From the NCBI RefSeq assembly GCF_000145255.1, contig NC_014394.1, positions 1-64,000 on the forward strand: a stretch of 64,000 nt of DNA, written 5' to 3'. A program made the translations under genes and the position numbers. The DNA is from Gallionella capsiferriformans ES-2. GTDB taxonomy: Bacteria; Pseudomonadota; Gammaproteobacteria; Burkholderiales; Gallionellaceae. The notes beneath the pieces were generated by a model. The model was not told the origin of the DNA, searched no databases, and worked only from the letters and a program-made list of their open reading frames with translations. Positions within the stretch are counted from its first letter, which is position 1. Every line of letters begins with the position of its first letter. Below are positions 59,391-64,000 of the stretch, in pieces.

Positions 59391-60806
59391 ATGTCGTTGT
59401 CGGCAAATGATGTGTTGCAAATGATTAAAGACCACGACGTGAAGTTCGTGGATTTTCGTTTTACCGATACGCGCGGCAAAGAACAGCACGTTGGCGTTCC
59501 TGCGAAATACGTAGGTCTGGACAAGTTTGAAGAAGGTCATGCATTTGACGGTTCTTCAATCGCCGGCTGGAAGGGTATTCAAGCCTCAGACATGCTGTTG
59601 ATGCCGGATCCTGCCACCGCTTTCCTTGATCCGTTCACTGAAGATGTGACGTTGATTATCACTTGCGACGTGGTAGAACCTACCGATGGCAAGGGCTATG
59701 ACCGCGATCCACGCTCTATCGCCAAGCGCGCTGAAGCTTACCTGCAATCCTCCGGCGTGGGCGATACCGCTTACTTCGGTCCTGAGCCGGAATTCTTTAT
59801 CTTTGATTCGGTAAACTGGAAGATCGACATGTCCGGTTGTTCGGTCAAGATCAATTCCGAAGAAGCTGCATGGTCTTCCGATGAGAAGTACGACGGCGGC
59901 AATACCGGTCACCGTCCAGTGGTTAAGGGGGGTTACTTCCCGGTTCCTCCGGTTGACAGCCTGAACGACATTCGCGCTGCGATGTGTCTGATTCTGGAAG
60001 ATATCGGCATTGAAGTTGAAGTGCATCACCACGAAGTGGCAACCGCCGGTCAATGCGAAATCGGTACCAAGTTCGACACACTGGTGCGTCGCGCCGATCA
60101 GACTCAAGCGCTGAAATACGTGGTTCATAACGTGGCTCACCAGCACGGTAAGACCGCAACTTTCATGCCTAAGCCTATCGTTGGCGACAACGGTTCCGGT
60201 ATGCACGTGCATCAGTCGATCTGGAAAGACGGCAAGAACCTGTTCGCAGGTAATGGCTATGCCGGCCTGTCTGAAACCGCGCTGTACTACATCGGCGGTA
60301 TCATCAAGCACGCTAAGGCGCTGAACGCGATCACTAATCCTGGCACGAACTCCTACAAGCGTCTGGTTCCTCACTACGAGGCACCAACCAAGCTGGCTTA
60401 TTCTGCCAAGAATCGTTCTGCTTCGATCCGTATTCCTCACGTTGCGAGCGACAAGGCACGCCGTATTGAGACTCGTTTCCCTGATCCTACTGCCAATCCA
60501 TACTTGTGCTTCGCGGCACTGATGATGGCGGGTCTGGACGGTATCGCTAACAAGATTCACCCTGGCGATCCAGCTGACAAGAATCTGTATGACTTGCCAC
60601 CGGAAGAAGATGCGAAGATCCCAACCGTATGTACTTCGCTGGACGAAGCGCTGGCAGCTCTGGATAAGGATCGCGAGTTCCTGACCCGTGGCGGCGTGTT
60701 CTCTAACGACTTCCTCGATGCTTACATCGCATTGAAGATGGAAGAAGTGACCCGTCTGCGCATGACGACTCATCCAGTTGAGTTTGAAATGTATTACAGC
60801 ATTTAA
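59391..60806 (+). CDS. glnA: Glutamine synthetase, type I
   Basis: Assimilates ammonia into glutamine. The 471-residue GSI-beta protein has D-G-S-S-I-A-G-W near residue 50, the catalytic [10 protein letters not shown] near 265, and the adenylylation tyrosine at about 400 in N-L-Y-D-L-P-P-E, so it is likely controlled by GlnE. GGGAGAGAG precedes ATG 59391. NtrC sites upstream and ntrBC downstream point to nitrogen-responsive transcription. Confidence 0.98.
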   Translation: MSLSANDVLQMIKDHDVKFVDFRFTDTRGKEQHVGVPAKYVGLDKFEEGHAFDGSSIAGWKGIQASDMLLMPDPATAFLDPFTEDVTLIITCDVVEPTDGKGYDRDPRSIAKRAEAYLQSSGVGDTAYFGPEPEFFIFDSVNWKIDMSGCSVKINSEEAAWSSDEKYDGGNTGHRPVVKGGYFPVPPVDSLNDIRAAMCLILEDIGIEVEVHHHEVATAGQCEIGTKFDTLVRRADQTQALKYVVHNVAHQHGKTATFMPKPIVGDNGSGMHVHQSIWKDGKNLFAGNGYAGLSETALYYIGGIIKHAKALNAITNPGTNSYKRLVPHYEAPTKLAYSAKNRSASIRIPHVASDKARRIETRFPDPTANPYLCFAALMMAGLDGIANKIHPGDPADKNLYDLPPEEDAKIPTVCTSLDEALAALDKDREFLTRGGVFSNDFLDAYIALKMEEVTRLRMTTHPVEFEMYYSI

Positions 60807-60827
60807 TTATTTGCTGAGCAGCAAAAT

Positions 60828-60855
60828 AAAACGGGGCCAAGCGCCCCGTTTTTTT
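60828..60855 (+). terminator. Rho-independent terminator after glnA
   Basis: Perfect 10-bp stem (60828-60837 with 60843-60852), loop CAAGC, followed by T-run to about 60855, 22 bases after the glnA stop. It separates glnA message from ntrBC. Confidence 0.9.
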
Positions 60856-60943
60856 CGTTTAGCGATCACGAGTTAGGCAGTAACTGTTTGTCACGCAGAG
60901 GTGCATGCCCTATACTCGATCAGCTATTTTGCGGGAGTATCAT

Positions 60944-61366
60944 ATGAAGTTCTGGATTCTACTGTTGTGCCTGAGCCCATCGTTGGTGTTGGCAGACATA
61001 TACAAATCAGTCGATGCAGACGGGCATGTCACTTATTCCAGTGCACCAATCAAGGGCGGAAAACGGATCGTGCTGTCCGCGCCTACACAAAATACACCGA
61101 ATCACGTTCGGGCTAGCGCTACACCGCATGATTTCCCCCGTGTGACGGATGAAGCTCAGAAGGGGCGGGATGGATCCCGGCGCAAAATTCTTGAAGATGA
61201 ATTAAAAGCGGAAGTTGGCTTGATGGAGGCCGCTAAACAAAGCCTGCAGGTGGCAGAGGCGCATCGTCCGAGAGATGCGGAAAAAATAAAAGGGCTGACC
61301 CGCCAGCTTGATTTGCATCAGGGAAATATTGCCGCACTCAAGACTGAGTTGTCTAAGCTTAAATAA
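60944..61366 (+). CDS. DUF4124-domain exported protein
   Basis: A 140-residue protein with a signal peptide (M-K-F-W-I-L-L-L-C-L-S-P-S-L-V-L-A) and an N-terminal DUF4124 domain (D-I-Y-K-S-V-D-A-D-G-H-V-T-Y-S), then a helical charged C-terminal region. GGGAG precedes the ATG at 60944. It sits between glnA and ntrB, a position conserved in betaproteobacteria. Function unknown. Confidence 0.88.
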   Translation: MKFWILLLCLSPSLVLADIYKSVDADGHVTYSSAPIKGGKRIVLSAPTQNTPNHVRASATPHDFPRVTDEAQKGRDGSRRKILEDELKAEVGLMEAAKQSLQVAEAHRPRDAEKIKGLTRQLDLHQGNIAALKTELSKLK

Positions 61367-61406
61367 ATGGCAATCCGGGCATGATTGTTGCTAGATAATA
61401 CACACT

Positions 61407-62441
61407 ATGCCTGACTCTCATTATCTTACACTCGATTATCTTGCGACAGCCATTATCCTGATGGATGATCAGTCGCGCGTCATTTATCTGAATCCCGCTG
61501 CGGAAAACCTTTTTGAGGTGAGCGGTAAAAATATGTCGGGTAATCCGCTAAAACAACTGTTCAGTGATGCGGGGCGGCTCGATATGGCGATGCTGCTTGC
61601 GCTTGAAAATAACGCCAGCTATATCGAGCATGACTTGATGCTGGTGACACATACGCACAACAAGTTGTATGTGCGCTGTACGGTCACTCCATTGCAGACA
61701 GGACAGTTGTTGCTGGAATTTCACCCGGTAGACAGGCCGCTCAAGCTCGCGCGTGAGGAGCAGATGCTCGATCAGACGCAAGCCAATCGTCTACTGTTGC
61801 GCAATCTGGCGCACGAAATCAAGAATCCGCTGGGTGGGATTCGCGGTGCAGCCCAGTTATTGGAGCAGGAGCTGGATAAACCCGCGCTACACGAATATAC
61901 CCAGGTCATTATTCAGGAAGCGGATCGCCTGCGCAGTTTGATGGAAAAATTGCTGACGCCGCAAGGTAAGATGCAACACAGTGCACTGAATATTCACGAG
62001 GTGCTTGAACGTGTGCGTTCGGTCGTGATGGCCGAGGTGCCGGAAGGCTTGAAGATTCAGCGCGATTACGACATCAGTCTACCCGCGCTGGTCGGGGACA
62101 AGGAGCAATTGATACAGGTGATCCTCAACATCGTGCGCAATGCCGTACAAGCGATGCACGGGCAGGGCAGGATTATTTTGCGCACCCGCATTGCGCGTCA
62201 GGTTACGCTGTTCAAACAGCGCCATCGGCTGGCGGTGATGGTGCAGATCATCGATAACGGCCCGGGGATACTGCCCGAATTGCGCGATAAAATATTTTAT
62301 CCGTTGGTGTCCGGGCGAGCTGACGGGCATGGATTGGGTTTGACGCTGGCACAGGATTTCATCAGCCAGCATCATGGCACGATAGAATTCGAAAGTGAGC
62401 CCGGATGCACGCGATTCACGGTGATGCTCCCCTTGCCGTAA
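61407..62441 (+). CDS. ntrB: Nitrogen regulation sensor kinase NtrB
   Basis: A soluble 344-residue kinase/phosphatase that responds to PII and controls NtrC. It has a PAS domain (about 10-115), HisKA with His136 in L-A-H-E-I-K-N-P-L-G, N box N-I-V-R-N-A-V-Q-A near 235, and G boxes D-N-G-P-G-I and G-H-G-L-G-L-T-L-A. No membrane segments. It is followed by ntrC after 71 bases. Confidence 0.96.
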   Translation: MPDSHYLTLDYLATAIILMDDQSRVIYLNPAAENLFEVSGKNMSGNPLKQLFSDAGRLDMAMLLALENNASYIEHDLMLVTHTHNKLYVRCTVTPLQTGQLLLEFHPVDRPLKLAREEQMLDQTQANRLLLRNLAHEIKNPLGGIRGAAQLLEQELDKPALHEYTQVIIQEADRLRSLMEKLLTPQGKMQHSALNIHEVLERVRSVVMAEVPEGLKIQRDYDISLPALVGDKEQLIQVILNIVRNAVQAMHGQGRIILRTRIARQVTLFKQRHRLAVMVQIIDNGPGILPELRDKIFYPLVSGRADGHGLGLTLAQDFISQHHGTIEFESEPGCTRFTVMLPLP

Positions 62442-62512
62442 AGTTCGGCAGTGTGAGCGGTAAACTAATGTAACCATCTGAAAAATAAATAATTCTATTG
62501 ATCGAGCACCTT

Positions 62513-63910
62513 ATGAAACCTGTCTGGATAATTGACGACGATCGCTCGATACGCTGGGTGCTGGAAAAATCCCTTGCGCGGGCCAACATTGAATTCGAGA
62601 GTTTTCAATCTGCGGATGATGCGCAACGCGCCCTGAGCCATGACATGCCACAAGTTGTGGTGAGCGATATTCGCATGCCGGGCATTTCCGGGCTGGATTT
62701 TTTGCAGACGTTGCACGAACGTCATCCGCTGATTCCGGTCATCATCATGACTGCCTATTCCGATCTGGAAAGCGCCGTTTCAGCCTTTCAGGGCGGGGCA
62801 TTTGAATATTTGCCCAAACCGTTCGATATCAACCATGCGGTTGACCTGATACGTCGCGCACTTGAACAAAGCCGTCGTAAATCAGCCGAAATAGGCCAGA
62901 TTGACGTTGTTGCCGATATTCTGGGGCATGCACCGGCCATGCAGGATGTGTTTCGTGCTATTGGACGGCTGTCACAATCTCACGCGACGGTACTGATCAA
63001 CGGAGAGTCAGGAACCGGCAAGGAGTTGGTTGCGCGCGCGTTGCACCGACATAGTCCGCGTGCTGAAAAACCCTTCATTGCGATCAATACAGCAGCCATT
63101 CCTAAGGATTTGCTTGAGTCCGAATTGTTTGGGCATGAGCGCGGTGCTTTTACGGGCGCGGCCGCTGTCCGGCACGGTCGTTTCGAACAGGCCGAGGGCG
63201 GTACGCTGTTTCTCGATGAAATCGGTGATATGCCATCGGAGTTGCAAACCCGTTTGCTGCGCGTTTTGTCGGATGGCAACTATTACCGGGTAGGCGGGCA
63301 TCAGCCGATCAAGGCAAATGTGCGCATCATCACCGCGACGCACCAGAATCTCGAAGAGCGCGTCAAGTTGGGATTGTTCCGTGAGGATCTGTTTCACAGG
63401 CTGAACGTGATACGTCTGCGCCTGCCACCCTTACGCGAGCGCAGCGAAGATATTCCATTACTGGCGAAATTTTTTCTGCAAAAAAGTGCGCAAGAATTGG
63501 CTGTGGAATGTAAACAGTTTGGCGAGGCCACTTTGCAGCACTTGAGCGCGCAAGACTTCCCCGGCAACGTCCGTCAACTGGAAAACCTGTGCCACTGGCT
63601 GACCGTGATGACGCCGTCCCAGGTAATCGAAATCGCCGATCTGCCGCCCGAATGGAGAGAGAATGAAAGCGCGGTGGAAAAATCCGGCGACTGGAGCTCA
63701 GTGCTGGCAGGTCAGGTTGAGGCGGCTTTGCAACGCGGAGATGAAAGCATTATGGATCGCTTTGTCGCGCAGTTCGAACGCACGCTGATATTGCAGGCGT
63801 TGCAGCATACCAACGGGCGGCGGATTGAAGCTGCCACGCTGCTTGGCATTGGACGAAACACCCTGACGCGCAAGATACAGGAGTTGGGACTGGACGAACA
63901 GGAGGCATAA
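62513..63910 (+). CDS. ntrC: Nitrogen regulation response regulator NtrC
   Basis: A 465-residue sigma54-dependent activator. Receiver domain has Asp52 in V-S-D-I-R-M-P-G; the AAA+ domain has Walker A G-E-S-G-T-G-K-E near 164 and the sigma54-contact loop G-A-F-T-G-A near 211; the C-terminal Fis-type HTH reads A-A-T-L-L-G-I-G-R-N-T-L-T-R-K. A TTG five codons upstream is in frame but ATG 62513 is preferred. It should bind the sites upstream of glnA. Confidence 0.97.
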   Translation: MKPVWIIDDDRSIRWVLEKSLARANIEFESFQSADDAQRALSHDMPQVVVSDIRMPGISGLDFLQTLHERHPLIPVIIMTAYSDLESAVSAFQGGAFEYLPKPFDINHAVDLIRRALEQSRRKSAEIGQIDVVADILGHAPAMQDVFRAIGRLSQSHATVLINGESGTGKELVARALHRHSPRAEKPFIAINTAAIPKDLLESELFGHERGAFTGAAAVRHGRFEQAEGGTLFLDEIGDMPSELQTRLLRVLSDGNYYRVGGHQPIKANVRIITATHQNLEERVKLGLFREDLFHRLNVIRLRLPPLRERSEDIPLLAKFFLQKSAQELAVECKQFGEATLQHLSAQDFPGNVRQLENLCHWLTVMTPSQVIEIADLPPEWRENESAVEKSGDWSSVLAGQVEAALQRGDESIMDRFVAQFERTLILQALQHTNGRRIEAATLLGIGRNTLTRKIQELGLDEQEA

Positions 63911-63993
63911 CTTGGTGGTTGTTTTTGGTGTGCAGATGCGGGTTAACGGCAGTCTTATTGACGATTTATCCCGTATAGAAAATAGGAAACGAT

Positions 63994-64000
63994 ATGGAAT
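63994..64000 (+). CDS. Start of a further gene, cut by the window end
   Basis: ATG GAA at 63994 preceded by AGGAAA eight bases upstream, 83 bases after ntrC. Only two codons are visible, so nothing can be said of the product. Confidence 0.4.

Noticed and set aside
59586..60773. 395-codon open frame antisense to glnA
   Set aside because: Shadow of the strongly biased codon use of glnA; the product lacks any family resemblance.

Overview
The window reads as the origin region of a betaproteobacterial chromosome from a chemolithoautotroph. It opens with dnaA, an AT-rich origin with DnaA boxes, dnaN and gyrB. Several blocks have typical betaproteobacterial order (LysM-dprA-smg-topA; def-fmt-rsmB-DUF4390-ntrY-ntrX; glnA-DUF4124-ntrB-ntrC). 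The form II RuBisCO with CbbQ/CbbO activase and the redox-type chemoreceptor would fit a Gallionella/Sideroxydans-like iron oxidiser. That placement is inference; no 16S rRNA gene is present.

Layout. 1-5.5 kb: replication genes, with a perfect parS palindrome just upstream of gyrB. 5.7-12.4 kb: an accessory metabolic island of two divergent arms around a GntR regulator. It carries three different CitE/HpcH-type CoA-ester lyases, a mesaconyl-CoA-hydratase-like MaoC protein and an acyl-CoA ligase. This is the least conventional part of the window. 12.4-13 kb: a gene-poor gap holding a second perfect parS. 13-18 kb: GST-like protein, Prc protease, alanine dehydrogenase and a 2OG-Fe dioxygenase. 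18-24.8 kb: signalling block with a MASE3-PAS-GGDEF protein, a chemoreceptor with a c-type heme motif, and a receiver-TPR protein paired with a minimal histidine kinase. 24.8-36.2 kb: housekeeping genes in two divergent groups, ending in an NtrY/NtrX pair.

36.3-50.3 kb is the carbon-fixation region. tkt-gap-pgk-pyk-fba runs up to a convergent cbbR. cbbR diverges from cbbM-cbbQ-cbbO, followed by fbp. No phosphoribulokinase, form I RuBisCO or carboxysome genes are present. 50.3-54.6 kb: purE, purC, a beta carbonic anhydrase, pyrE and exonuclease III. 54.8-57.5 kb: small, mostly secreted or poorly characterised proteins. 57.5-64 kb: rhodanese, a cation-efflux transporter, then glnA with good NtrC-type binding sites upstream, a DUF4124 protein and ntrBC, which together suggest a complete nitrogen-control circuit.

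No rRNA, tRNA, CRISPR array, prophage or intact insertion sequence was recognised. Starts were chosen by reading ribosome-binding sites, so several differ from the longest open frame.
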